Source: Bradyrhizobium sp. SRS-191
Lineage (GTDB): Bacteria; Pseudomonadota; Alphaproteobacteria; Rhizobiales; Xanthobacteraceae
Direction: 5' to 3'
DNA length: 64,000 nucleotides
Assembly (NCBI RefSeq): GCF_024586915.1
Contig: NZ_JANBVS010000007.1
Span: 1 to 64,000 of the forward strand
The notes beneath the pieces were generated by a model that did not search any database, was not told the origin of the DNA, and saw only the letters and a list, made by a program, of their open reading frames with translations. The translations under genes and the position numbers were made by a program. Below, one piece after another: positions 17,894-26,437 of this stretch (position 1 is the stretch's first letter; each line of letters begins with the position of its first letter).

Positions 17894-19132
17894 CTACGCG
17901 GCCTTCAAGGCGGCGTCGAGATCCTCGATCAGATCGTCCGCATGCTCGAGCCCCGCGGAGAAGCGAATGAAACCCTCGCTGATGCCGAGCTCGGCGCGCG
18001 CCTCCGGCGACAGCCGCTGATGCGTGGTCGTCGCGGGATGAGTGACCAGCGTCTTGGAGTCGCCGAGATTGTTGGAGATGCGCGCGAGCTTCAGGCCGTT
18101 GAGCGTGCGGAACGCGCCGGCCTTGCCGCCCTTGACCTCGAAGCCGACGAGCGTCGAGCCTGCGCGCATCTGCTTGCGCACGGTCGCCGCCTGCGGATGG
18201 TCCTCGCGGCCCGGATAGATCAGCCGCGAGATCTTCGGATGCGCGGCCAGGAAGTCGGCGACCTTCGCCGCCGTGTCGGTCTGCGCGCGGACGCGCACGG
18301 CCAGGGTCTCCAGGCCCTTGAGCAGGACCCAGGCGTTGAACGGCGAGATCGACGGGCCGGTCTGGCGCATGAAATTGTGGATGTGCTCGGCGATGAACGC
18401 CTCCGACGACAGGATCACGCCGCCGAGGCAGCGGCCCTGGCCGTCGATGTGCTTGGTCGCGGAGTAGACGACGACATCGGCGCCGAGCGCGAGCGGGCTC
18501 TGCCAGATCGGCGTGGCGAACACGTTGTCGACGATCAGCCGCGCGCCATGGGCATGCGCGATCTCGGCAATCGCCGGAATGTCCATCACGTCGAGCGTCG
18601 GATTGGTCGGGCTCTCCAGGAAGAACGACTTGGTGTTCGGCCTGACCGCCTTCTGCCATTGGTCGAGATCGAGCCCGTCGACCAAGGTGGATTCGATGCC
18701 GTAGCGCGGCAGCAGGTCCTCGACGACGTAGCGGCAGGAGCCGAACAGCGCCTTCGCCGCGACGACATGGTCGCCGGCGCGCAAGGGGGCGAGGATCGCG
18801 GTGGTGACGGCGGCCATGCCGGTGGCGGCCGAGCGGCAGGCCTCGGCGCCTTCGAGCTCGATCATGCGGCGCTCGAACATCGCCGTGGTCGGGTTGGAGA
18901 AGCGCGAATAGATGAAGCCGGGATCCTCGCCCTTGAAGCGCGCCTCGCACTCCTCGGCGGTGGCGTAGACGAAACCTTGGGTGAGGTAGAGCGCCTCGGC
19001 GGTCTCGCCGAATTCGGAGCGCAGGCCGCCGGAATGCACCAGCCGGGTTTCGGGACGATACTGGGCGAACGACGCCGGGGTCTTCGCGGGGGACTTCGAA
19101 GCAGGAGAATTGGACGCAGGAGAATTGGACAT
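17894..19132 (-). CDS. metZ: O-succinylhomoserine sulfhydrylase
   Basis: A 412-residue Cys/Met-metabolism PLP enzyme that joins sulfide to O-succinylhomoserine to give homocysteine, the direct sulfhydrylation step of methionine synthesis. The PLP lysine is Lys227 in SATKHIDGQGR, and IYSRFSNPT (74-82) is typical. The first 20 residues are a low-complexity Ser-Pro-Ala stretch, probably disordered. I chose the ATG at 19132; the longer frame runs into the leader. The gene is controlled by a SAM-II riboswitch about 95 nt upstream, so high S-adenosylmethionine should lower expression. Confidence 0.93.
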   Translation of the reverse strand: MSNSPASNSPASKSPAKTPASFAQYRPETRLVHSGGLRSEFGETAEALYLTQGFVYATAEECEARFKGEDPGFIYSRFSNPTTAMFERRMIELEGAEACRSAATGMAAVTTAILAPLRAGDHVVAAKALFGSCRYVVEDLLPRYGIESTLVDGLDLDQWQKAVRPNTKSFFLESPTNPTLDVMDIPAIAEIAHAHGARLIVDNVFATPIWQSPLALGADVVVYSATKHIDGQGRCLGGVILSSEAFIAEHIHNFMRQTGPSISPFNAWVLLKGLETLAVRVRAQTDTAAKVADFLAAHPKISRLIYPGREDHPQAATVRKQMRAGSTLVGFEVKGGKAGAFRTLNGLKLARISNNLGDSKTLVTHPATTTHQRLSPEARAELGISEGFIRFSAGLEHADDLIEDLDAALKAA

Positions 19133-19171
19133 GTGACCTCCATCGTGACCATCGCCGCTGGCGACGGGCAC

Positions 19172-19206
19172 AAAAAAACCGGCCTGGGAAAACTCCTCAC
19201 GGCCGG
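19172..19206 (-). terminator. metZ leader terminator (expression platform)
   Basis: On the minus strand, CCGGCC (19206-19201) pairs with GGCCGG (19184-19179), followed by seven T residues (19178-19172). The same 19201-19207 bases can instead pair with 19220-19226, so terminator and antiterminator exclude each other. Confidence 0.82.
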
Positions 19207-19225
19207 GATCACAATCGTCCCCGGC

Positions 19226-19281
19226 CTGTTTAGCGACTTATTTAACGTGGCTGCAAGCCGGCCGGCTCAAATCACCACGGG
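19226..19281 (-). promoter_or_regulatory. SAM-II riboswitch aptamer
   Basis: On the minus strand the sequence has all SAM-II landmarks in order: P1 5' arm CGTGG, TGATTTG, GCTTGCAG, P1 3' arm CCACG, then TTAAATAAGTCGCTAAAC, which forms the pseudoknot. This class is known from alphaproteobacterial metA, metX and metZ leaders and binds S-adenosylmethionine. Confidence 0.95.
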
Positions 19282-19291
19282 ATAAGTCGTG

Positions 19292-19320
19292 CTCTTAGTC
19301 CCACCCGGCCTTTCCGTCAA
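19292..19320 (-). promoter_or_regulatory. Probable metZ promoter
   Basis: TTGACG (19320-19315) and TAAGAG (19297-19292) are spaced by 17 bp on the minus strand, so transcription would begin a few bases before the SAM-II aptamer. The -10 match is modest. Confidence 0.55.
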
Positions 19321-19400
19321 GCCAGCCATCGGATAACCGGTAAAAAGACCCTATATAGGCTCGCATAGCCGCCATTCCGGCGCCTGCAAAGGATCAGGTC

Positions 19401-20507
19401 TTGCCGTTTACGCTTCCCGCCGACGCCCATGGCATCCTGCCCGATCGCATGATCGTGGCGATGGCGGAGGCCGGCCTGATCATTCCCGAATATGATTTCG
19501 TCGAGAGCCAGATCCAGCCGGCGAGCCTCGATTTGCGGCTCGGCGACGTCGCCTACCGGGTGCGCGCGAGTTTCCTGCCGGGGCCGGGCTCCACAGTGGC
19601 CGAGCGCATCGACGAATTGAAGCTGCACGAGATCGCGCTGGCCGACGGCGCGGTGCTGGAGACCAACTGCGTCTACATCGTGCCGCTGCTGGAGAGCCTG
19701 GCGCTGCCGAAGGACATCGTCGCGGCCGCCAACCCGAAGAGCTCCACCGGCCGCCTCGACGTATTCACCCGCGTGATCGCCGACGGCACCCGTCGCTTCG
19801 ACATGATCGGCGCCGGCTATCACGGCCCGCTCTATGCCGAGATCAGCCCGAAGACGTTTCCCGTCTTGCTGCGCGAGGGTTCGCGCCTCTCGCAGGTCCG
19901 CTTCCGCTACCGCGACGCTGTTCTGTCTGAAGACGAACTGATCGCGCTGCACGAGGCCGAGCGGCTGGTCGATCGCGACGATGCCGATCTCGCCGGCGGC
20001 GTGGCGCTGTCGGTCGACCTGTCCGGCAGCAACGCCAACGGCTACGTCGGCTACCGCGCCAAGCGTCATACCGGCGTGGTCGATGTCGACCGTCGCGGCG
20101 GTTATCCGGTCGAGGAATTCTGGGAGCCGATCAAGGCGCGGCCAGACGGCAGCCTGATCCTCGATCCCGGCGAGTTCTACATCCTGGCCTCGAAGGAGGC
20201 CGTTCAGGTGCCGCCGGACTACGCCGCGGAGATGGTGCCGTTCGATCCCCTGGTCGGCGAATTCCGCGTGCACTATGCCGGCTTCTTCGACCCCGGTTTC
20301 GGCTATGCCGGCGCCGGCGGGCAGGGCTCTCGGGCGGTGCTCGAGGTGCGCTCGCGCGAGGTGCCGTTCATCCTCGAGCACGGCCAGATCGTCGGCCGCC
20401 TCGTCTACGAGAGGATGCTGGCGCGTCCCAACGCGATGTATGGCAGCCGTATCGGCTCCAACTACCAGGCCCAGGGCCTGAAGCTTTCCAAGCACTTCCG
20501 CCTCTAG
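19401..20507 (+). CDS. dcd: 2'-deoxycytidine 5'-triphosphate deaminase, long form
   Basis: A 368-residue protein, about twice the length of the E. coli enzyme, built of two dUTPase-like domains. It deaminates dCTP to dUTP for thymidylate synthesis. Segments IQPASLDLRLGD (37-48), NPKSSTGRLDVFTRVI split around 111-126, and YAEISPKTFPV mark the family. The start is TTG at 19401 with AAAGGA seven bases upstream; no in-frame ATG fits the conserved N-terminus. The long form is common in alphaproteobacteria. Confidence 0.9.
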   Translation: MPFTLPADAHGILPDRMIVAMAEAGLIIPEYDFVESQIQPASLDLRLGDVAYRVRASFLPGPGSTVAERIDELKLHEIALADGAVLETNCVYIVPLLESLALPKDIVAAANPKSSTGRLDVFTRVIADGTRRFDMIGAGYHGPLYAEISPKTFPVLLREGSRLSQVRFRYRDAVLSEDELIALHEAERLVDRDDADLAGGVALSVDLSGSNANGYVGYRAKRHTGVVDVDRRGGYPVEEFWEPIKARPDGSLILDPGEFYILASKEAVQVPPDYAAEMVPFDPLVGEFRVHYAGFFDPGFGYAGAGGQGSRAVLEVRSREVPFILEHGQIVGRLVYERMLARPNAMYGSRIGSNYQAQGLKLSKHFRL

Positions 20508-20628
20508 CCGGCTGCGCGCGCCGCGCGGACCCCCCTTGCGTCCGCCGCACGCGGCGGCGCCCGGCAGTGTGCTAGGAACGAGCGACAATTGCGCTGCGAC
20601 ATCAACCGCAGCCGAGCGGGGAGCGAAC

Positions 20629-22098
20629 ATGTCCGAGATCGGCTTGGCCGACACTCCAGTCGGCGAGGGGCAGCCCGCGCCGCCCGCCAAGCCGGCGCGG
20701 AATGCTGTGGCCGATGGGCCGATCCTGAAGACGCTGCTGTCGCTGGCCTGGCCGAACCTCATCGCCAACTCCGCCGGCACCTGCGTCGTCATCGCCGAGA
20801 CCTCCTATATCGGCCGCCTCGGCATCGAGGCGCTGGCCGCCATGGCCTTGGTGTTCCCGCTGGTGATCCTGACCATGACGATGTCCGGCGGCGCCATGGG
20901 CGGCGGTGTCGCTTCGGCGATCGCCCGTGCGCTCGGCGCCGGCGAGACTGACCGCGCTTCCACGCTCGCGTCGCATGCGCTGCTGATCGCATTGTCGTTC
21001 GGCGCGACCTTCCTCGTCGGCATGCTGGTGTTCGGCCCCGCTCTGCTCGAAACGCTCGGCGGCCGCGGCGCGGTGCTGGACCATGCCGTCGCCTATCTAC
21101 AGATCTTCTTCGGCGGCGCGATGCTGCCCTGGCTGATGAACTCCATGGCCGGCATCTTGCGCGGCACGGGCAACATGAAGCTGCCGTCGTTCATGATCCT
21201 GAGCTCAGCCGTGCTGCAGATCGTGCTTGGAGGAACGCTGAGCCTTGGCCTCGGGCTGGGCATGCGCGGCGTCGCGGCTGGCGCGCTGCTCGCCTTCAGC
21301 GTCAGCATCTCGGTGATGGGCTGGTACCTGTTCTCCGGCCGCGCCCGCGTGAAGCCGAAGCTGCGCGGACTCAAGATCAGCCGGGCGATGTTCGCCGACA
21401 TCCTCAAGGTCGGCGCGGTCGCCTGCTTCTCGCCGCTGCAATCGGTGCTGTCGATCGCGATCTTCACGCACATGCTCGCGGGCTTCGGCACGGCGGTGCT
21501 GGCCGGCTACGGCATCGGCGCGCGCCTGGAGTTCATGATGACCACGGTCGGCTTCTCGATCGGCATGGCCTCCGTGCCGATGGTCGGCATGGCGATCGGC
21601 GGCGGCCACGTCGCGCGTGCCCGCCGCATCGCCTGGACGGCGGGCCTCGTTTCCTTCACCGCGATGGGTGTGCTCTCGACCATCATCGCCATCGTCCCGC
21701 AGCTGTGGGTCGACATCTTCACCCAGGACGAGAGCGCGCGCAGCGCCGGACGGCACTATCTGCAAATCGCAGCCCCGATGTACGCCTTCATCGGTCTCGC
21801 GATCGCGATGTACTTCTCGTCGCAGGGGGCGGCGAAGGTCATCGGGCCGGTGCTGGCGCAGACTGCGCGGCTCATCTTCATCGCTGCGGGCGGAAGCTAC
21901 CTGCTGAGCCACGCCGCGACCGAAGGTCAGTTCTTCATGCTGGCCGCGGCGTCGATGGTGCTGCTCGGTGTGTCGACCCTCGCCAGCGTCATGCTGACCC
22001 GCTGGGGACCGAAGCCGGCCGCGCTGGAGCTGCGCCCGGCCGCGGTCGCGGCCGAGCTCAGCTCCGGGCCGGTGACGCGGTCGCCGCGCGTCGGCTGA
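20629..22098 (+). CDS. MATE-family efflux transporter
   Basis: A 489-residue protein with about twelve membrane helices in two similar halves and a 35-residue cytosolic N-terminus. MATE pumps export drugs, metabolites or cations with Na+ or H+. Conserved features include AWPNLIANSAGTC near 44 and GILRGTGNMKLP. The ATG at 20629 follows GGGGAG. It follows dcd by 121 bp with no terminator that I can see, but a shared role is unlikely. Its substrate cannot be read from sequence. Confidence 0.85.
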   Translation: MSEIGLADTPVGEGQPAPPAKPARNAVADGPILKTLLSLAWPNLIANSAGTCVVIAETSYIGRLGIEALAAMALVFPLVILTMTMSGGAMGGGVASAIARALGAGETDRASTLASHALLIALSFGATFLVGMLVFGPALLETLGGRGAVLDHAVAYLQIFFGGAMLPWLMNSMAGILRGTGNMKLPSFMILSSAVLQIVLGGTLSLGLGLGMRGVAAGALLAFSVSISVMGWYLFSGRARVKPKLRGLKISRAMFADILKVGAVACFSPLQSVLSIAIFTHMLAGFGTAVLAGYGIGARLEFMMTTVGFSIGMASVPMVGMAIGGGHVARARRIAWTAGLVSFTAMGVLSTIIAIVPQLWVDIFTQDESARSAGRHYLQIAAPMYAFIGLAIAMYFSSQGAAKVIGPVLAQTARLIFIAAGGSYLLSHAATEGQFFMLAAASMVLLGVSTLASVMLTRWGPKPAALELRPAAVAAELSSGPVTRSPRVG

Positions 22099-22101
22099 TG
22101 G

Positions 22102-22503
22102 CTATCCGCCGGGCCGGCTCAATGCCGCCTGCATCGCACGTGCGCCGAGCTCCATCTGCTGCTCGATATATCCGGCGATCTCGTGCGGCAGCACGTCGGT
22201 CGTCCAGATCACCCGGCAACGTTCCTCGCCGTCCGGGACGATCTGAAACGACGCGCTGTGCTGGGTGATGCGCTCGTTCTTGATCGCATAGACGAGGCGC
22301 CGGCGTTCATCATTGCAGTCGACCAGTTGCTCGCGCGCCACGCTGCCATTGGCAAAGCTGACGATGCGGACGTCGCCATCGAGTTCGGTGTCGGTCACGA
22401 ACCCGGGCGCCACCCTGGTATGAACCGCGCCGAAATCCCGCACGGCGTTCCACACGGCAGCCGCCGGGGCTGCGATCGGAATCTCCTTCTGAATCGATGC
22501 CAT
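22102..22503 (-). CDS. SRPBCC (START-like) family protein
   Basis: A 133-residue single-domain protein with the Bet v 1/polyketide cyclase-like fold: IPIAAPAAAVWNAVRDF at the start and a C-terminal long helix (residues 106-128). Such proteins bind hydrophobic ligands or act as cyclases; no catalytic residue is assigned. It lies 10 bp after the VOC gene and downstream of an AraC regulator on the same strand, so these three are probably one operon. Confidence 0.75.
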   Translation of the reverse strand: MASIQKEIPIAAPAAAVWNAVRDFGAVHTRVAPGFVTDTELDGDVRIVSFANGSVAREQLVDCNDERRRLVYAIKNERITQHSASFQIVPDGEERCRVIWTTDVLPHEIAGYIEQQMELGARAMQAALSRPGG

Positions 22504-22513
22504 TGCCAGGACC

Positions 22514-22873
22514 TCACGGACACACGGCTTCGATGTTGTTGCCGTCGGGATCGATCAGGAACGCCGCATAATAGGTCGGGCTATAGTCCGCGCGCGGCCC
22601 GGCGCCGCCATTGTCGCTGCCGCCGGCCTTCAGCCCGTCGCGGTGGAATTTGCCGACCGCGGCATGATCCTCGGCGCGGAACGCGACATGCGCCGTGCCG
22701 CCGCTTGCGCCGCGGTCGAGATACAGCCACAGCGCCGGCTCGCCCTTGGGGCCGATGCCTGCGGAGGTCTCGTCCTTCGAGCAGAGGATGTGGCCGAGCG
22801 GCGCGAGCGCTGACGTGTAGAAGCGGACGCTGGCGTCGAGATTGCGGACCTTGAGGCCGACATGATCGTACAT
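22514..22873 (-). CDS. VOC-family (glyoxalase/bleomycin resistance-type) protein
   Basis: A 119-residue vicinal oxygen chelate domain: MYDHVGLKVRNLDASVRFY at the N-terminus, AHVAFRAED in the middle, YYAAFLIDPDGNNIEAVCP at the end. Metal ligands of the fold are expected at His4, His62 and Glu115. The substrate is unknown. I chose the ATG at 22873, which gives the standard VOC start. It lies between an AraC gene and an SRPBCC gene in a likely operon. Confidence 0.82.
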   Translation of the reverse strand: MYDHVGLKVRNLDASVRFYTSALAPLGHILCSKDETSAGIGPKGEPALWLYLDRGASGGTAHVAFRAEDHAAVGKFHRDGLKAGGSDNGGAGPRADYSPTYYAAFLIDPDGNNIEAVCP

Positions 22874-22924
22874 CGATGATCTCCATGCTCGCACGCGGCT
22901 GCCGCGTGCGTTGGGATCATCCAA

Positions 22925-23764
22925 TCAATGGCGGCGCAACCGTTCTTGGAAAATCTTGCGCTCGCCGCGCGACGCCTTGCGGAATTTGAGCGGCGAGACA
23001 CCGGCGGCCCGGGTGAACGTGCGGGTGAAATTCGACAGGTCGGCAAAGCCGACGTCGTAGGCGATGTCGGTGACCGGCGTATCCTCTTCGCCGAGGCGCC
23101 GGGCTGCGCGGCGCAGGCGGGCGCGGATCAGATATTGGTGGGGCGTCACGCCGATGACGGCTGCGAACACGCGCAGGAAATGAAACGGGCTGACGCCGGC
23201 TTCGCGCGCTGCATCCGCGAGGTCGATGTCCTGGTCCGCATTGTCGTCGATCCACAACGCGCTCTCGACGGCACGCCGGCGGTCGCGCTGGCTCGGCGCC
23301 GCCGGCCGCTCCGCCTCTCCGCTCACTGTCGCGATGAATCGGCTGGCGATCAGATGGCCGACCTCGTCGAGACCGAGCGTCTGCTCGCGGGTCGCAGAGG
23401 CCTGGGCGAGCTCGCCGAGCACGATCAGCTCCGGAACGGGGGGCACGGCGCCGGCCTGCCAGAGCCGCCGGTCGCCGCCGATCTCCTCGATGAGAGCGTC
23501 ATCGAAGGCGAACGACAGACATTCGTCGCCGCAGACATGGTCATGCGTGCACATGAACTCATCGCCGGGATGGCCGATGAGCAGCGAGCCGGTGACCAGC
23601 TCGAAGAAGCGGCCGCGGTGATGACAGCCGAAGCTGCCCTTGCGCACATAGGACAGCGAGTAGCCGGCAAATTGCTCGGCATAGGGACGCTCACCCGGCA
23701 CCGCCGTGCAGCGGAACTCGGATACCGTGACGTCGCGGCCTTCGAACAGTTGGCTTGCACTCAT
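22925..23764 (-). CDS. AraC-family transcriptional regulator
   Basis: A 279-residue regulator. The N-terminal half is a cupin-like ligand domain with a Cys/His-rich patch ([12 protein letters not shown], 71-82), and the C-terminal 100 residues carry the double helix-turn-helix, including [14 protein letters not shown] and [20 protein letters not shown]. The Cys/His patch might sense a metal or thiol-reactive compound; this is inference. The two genes downstream (VOC, SRPBCC) are likely targets. Confidence 0.85.
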   Translation of the reverse strand: MSASQLFEGRDVTVSEFRCTAVPGERPYAEQFAGYSLSYVRKGSFGCHHRGRFFELVTGSLLIGHPGDEFMCTHDHVCGDECLSFAFDDALIEEIGGDRRLWQAGAVPPVPELIVLGELAQASATREQTLGLDEVGHLIASRFIATVSGEAERPAAPSQRDRRRAVESALWIDDNADQDIDLADAAREAGVSPFHFLRVFAAVIGVTPHQYLIRARLRRAARRLGEEDTPVTDIAYDVGFADLSNFTRTFTRAAGVSPLKFRKASRGERKIFQERLRRH

Positions 23765-23827
23765 GCCGTCAATCTAAGACATCGCGGGCGAAACGCGAGG
23801 GGCTTCGTCCGCGATCATCGCAGAGCC

Positions 23828-24400
23828 TTAGGACGCCTGCCGTCGATCGACCGCGAGGAATGCGTCGAACAGGGTCAGGCCGGCATGCGGCCGGGCGCCC
23901 TCGAGCGAGAGCAGGCGCCGCTTGGAGATGATGCCGCTGTTGGGCGAGAGGCTGTCGAGCCCGTTGCCCACGTCGCGGACGCGATGACACGGCACGATCA
24001 CAACCAACGTGTTCTTCGTCAGCGCTTGCGCAATCGAGTTCAGCGCGCCGGGGACGTGCAGCTCCGCGGCGATTTGCTCCGCACCGCGTGTCTCCCCGCG
24101 CGGAATGGCGCGGATCGCCTCATAGACGCGCTGATTGAACGGCGTCACGCCGGCGAGATCGAGTGTGACATCCGAGAAGTCGACATCCTGGCCGCGCAAC
24201 ATCGCGGTGATGCCTTTGATCGCGAGTTCAGTATTTGAACACGGGCGCTGCTCCCGTGCTTCGGGAAACTGCCGGAACAGCCGCCGACGCGTCTCGATTT
24301 CGCGTGCTTCCGGCAGTTGCACGCCGGTGATGCCGGCATCGCTCCACGCAATGCCGCAACGGCCGAGGGCCGTATCAAAGATCGTATACCCACGCCCCAT
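23828..24400 (-). CDS. ogt: Methylated-DNA--protein-cysteine methyltransferase (O6-alkylguanine repair)
   Basis: A 190-residue Ogt/MGMT homologue that would take alkyl groups from O6-alkylguanine onto Cys138 in VPCHRV (136-141). VTPFNQRVYEAIRAIPRGET (85-104) matches the DNA-binding region. The segment after the active site is unusual: the normal GG(F/Y)xxG loop is replaced by GLDSLSPNSG. The ATG at 24400 gives a compact N-terminal domain. A TGTTAACA direct repeat lies about 60 bp upstream. Confidence 0.8.
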   Translation of the reverse strand: MGRGYTIFDTALGRCGIAWSDAGITGVQLPEAREIETRRRLFRQFPEAREQRPCSNTELAIKGITAMLRGQDVDFSDVTLDLAGVTPFNQRVYEAIRAIPRGETRGAEQIAAELHVPGALNSIAQALTKNTLVVIVPCHRVRDVGNGLDSLSPNSGIISKRRLLSLEGARPHAGLTLFDAFLAVDRRQAS

Positions 24401-24591
24401 GACGCCACCCCAACCCCACGCCGCAACCATAGCACTGCCGCGATCGCCCGCATCAATTTTGTTAACAACATGTTAACAGAGCGGCACGACCGGGGCGGGG
24501 TTTGCCCTGATTTGGGTCGTGGTTGTCAAGCGCCGTCTCGCGATCGCTGTCGTTGGTATCGTGATGGTGGCAGGCGACGCAGCACGCGTCG

Positions 24592-25014
24592 TCACGACCG
24601 GTTCGCAAGGGACGGGCGATCGCCAGCGAAATCAGGATCATGCGCCAGCCAGAGCTCGAGCAGGCTCACGAACGTGACGACGATCCCGATCGCGATGCTC
24701 ACATGCATCGCCGGCGTATGGACGAAGCCGAGCAGCCACGGCGCCGCGATCAGCCATACCCCCAATGCGACTTTCAGCCACTCCTCCCAATCCGCGAACG
24801 CCATCAGTCCCGCGATCGAGAGCACGACCACGGCGAGGCCGACGATCTCCGCATCGAGCCGGCCCGCGGGGCGAACGAAGCCGAACAGCCACGGCGCGCC
24901 GGCGAGAAACAGCCCGCAGGCGAGCGTGTAGATGTTCAGCGCGGAGGGACGCGCCATGATTGCAAAGGCGCTGGACCTTGCTTGTGTCGATGGCGCGGGG
25001 CTGTCGTTGCGCAT
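24592..25014 (-). CDS. SPW-repeat membrane protein
   Basis: A 140-residue protein with a short polar N-terminus and four membrane helices arranged as two repeats, each with an APWL(F/L)GF motif (about residues 60-66 and 112-118). This fits the SPW family, whose function is not known. The ATG at 25014 was chosen over an upstream in-frame ATG because it places less non-conserved sequence before the first helix. It stands alone, downstream of the tRNA region on the opposite strand. Confidence 0.75.
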   Translation of the reverse strand: MRNDSPAPSTQARSSAFAIMARPSALNIYTLACGLFLAGAPWLFGFVRPAGRLDAEIVGLAVVVLSIAGLMAFADWEEWLKVALGVWLIAAPWLLGFVHTPAMHVSIAIGIVVTFVSLLELWLAHDPDFAGDRPSLANRS

Positions 25015-25280
25015 GGTCTCAGCTCCCAGCTTGGCGGCTGTCTTGCCTGCTTCGACCTCGTGAGCTCGCGTGGGTTCGGCTCGCATTCGAACTCGGCTTG
25101 CATCCGACGGCTGCAGCGCGGCTCTGCCTCGGACGGCAAAAGCGGCGGCTGCGCCATTCGTTCCAGCAGCCGCTCTCTACGCCGATCACGATCGGGCGAT
25201 TGCCGGTGCGCAAGGCCGGTCTGGCCCGGGACAACAAGCCGCTTGGCGAAACGCCGCGTCTCGGCTAAGCATGGATCCAT

Positions 25281-25354
25281 GCGGGCGTAGTTCAATGGTA
25301 GAACGGCAGCTTCCCAAGCTGCATACGAGGGTTCGATTCCCTTCGCCCGCTCCA
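25281..25354 (+). tRNA. tRNA-Gly (anticodon CCC)
   Basis: A complete cloverleaf: acceptor GCGGGCG/CGCCCGC, D-arm with TTCAATGGTAGAA, anticodon stem GCAGC/GCTGC around TTCCCAA (anticodon CCC), T-arm with GGTTCGATTCC, and an encoded CCA end (25352-25354). It reads GGG codons, which are less frequent than GGC in this GC-rich genome. Confidence 0.97.
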
Positions 25355-25557
25355 GCCCCATCAAGCCCATCTGACTTCCCAGCGCGCCGGCGGATGGTTG
25401 CGTTCGTGCGTCGCAGCGCGACCAACTCGCAGCCTTTGCAGGTGGTCACTGCCAGCCATCTGCGGACGCGAGACCCGGGGCCAGCGTTGACGGCTGTGGC
25501 CATCGATAAGATAACCTCGCGCAACGGTGATCGAATCGTGCAGGCGGAGGAAGCGGA

Positions 25558-26313
25558 GTGGCGGTCGACTTGTTCGATCTGGCGGGGCGTCGTGCCCTGG
25601 TGACCGGATCATCTCAAGGCATTGGGCTCGCGCTGGCGCGTGGCCTGGCTGATGCCGGCGCGGAGGTCGTGCTCAATGGCCGTGATGAGGCCAAGCTCGC
25701 CGCGGCCGCGAGCGCGATCAAGGGATCGCGCGTGCTCGCCTTCGACGTGACCGATCATGCCGCATCGCGCGCCGCCGTCGACCGCTTCGAGGCCGAGATC
25801 GGGCCGATCGATATTCTCGTCAACAATGCCGGCATGCAGCACCGTGCGCCGCTCGAGGATTTTCCGGAGGAGGCGTTCCAGCGGCTGCTGCAGACCAACA
25901 TCGCCTCGGTGTTCAATGTCGGCCAGGCCTGCGCGCGGCACATGATCACCAGGCGCGCCGGCAAGATCATCAACATCGCCTCGGTGCAGACCTCGCTCGC
26001 ACGCCCGTCGATTGCGCCCTACACGGCGACCAAGGGCGCAGTCGGAAATCTCACCAAGGGCATGGCGACGGATTGGGCCAGGCACGGCCTGCAGGTCAAT
26101 GCGATCGCGCCCGGCTATTTCGACACGCCGCTCAATGCCGCGCTGGTCGCCGATCCCGCCTTCTCGGCCTGGTTGGAGAAGCGCACGCCGGCCGGGCGCT
26201 GGGGCAAGGTCGAGGAGCTCGTCGGCGCCTGCATCTTCCTCGCCTCGGCCGCGTCGTCCTTCGTCAATGGCCACGTCCTGTATGTCGACGGCGGCGTCAC
26301 CGCCTCGCTCTGA
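25558..26313 (+). CDS. Short-chain dehydrogenase, gluconate 5-dehydrogenase-like
   Basis: A 251-residue classical SDR: TGSSQGIG (16-23), NNAG (89-92), Ser142, Tyr155-xxx-Lys159, and an ending YVDGGVTASL. The N-terminal FDLAGRRALVTGSS and overall pattern resemble gluconate 5-dehydrogenases (IdnO/Gno), which interconvert gluconate and 5-ketogluconate, but other sugar-acid substrates are possible. The start is GTG at 25558 after GGAGGAAGCGGA. No sugar-acid genes are adjacent. Confidence 0.82.
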   Translation: MAVDLFDLAGRRALVTGSSQGIGLALARGLADAGAEVVLNGRDEAKLAAAASAIKGSRVLAFDVTDHAASRAAVDRFEAEIGPIDILVNNAGMQHRAPLEDFPEEAFQRLLQTNIASVFNVGQACARHMITRRAGKIINIASVQTSLARPSIAPYTATKGAVGNLTKGMATDWARHGLQVNAIAPGYFDTPLNAALVADPAFSAWLEKRTPAGRWGKVEELVGACIFLASAASSFVNGHVLYVDGGVTASL

Positions 26314-26363
26314 GAGCCTGGTCGATTGCTGGGTCTCAAGCGCGATGAGATCGCGATGAATCG

Positions 26364-26437
26364 TCATCGCGCTTTAGGTTGTTGTTTGCGCATGATCTTT
26401 CGGAAAACCGCTGCGCACTTTTCCGGATCATGCTCTA
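26364..26437. repeat. Palindromic repeat family 6 (CATGATC...GATCATG type)
   Basis: CATGATCTTTCGGAAAACCG at 26391 is mirrored by TTTTCCGGATCATG ending at 26433, preceded by a TCATCGCGCTTTAGG lead. I recall near-identical units from many rhizobial intergenic regions (not checked). Its right edge supplies the stop codon of the neighbouring ligase gene. Confidence 0.8.

Noticed and set aside
25281..25354. tRNA-Gly as an integration site for a genomic island
   Set aside because: No integrase, no direct repeat of the tRNA 3' end, and no change in gene type on either side was found.
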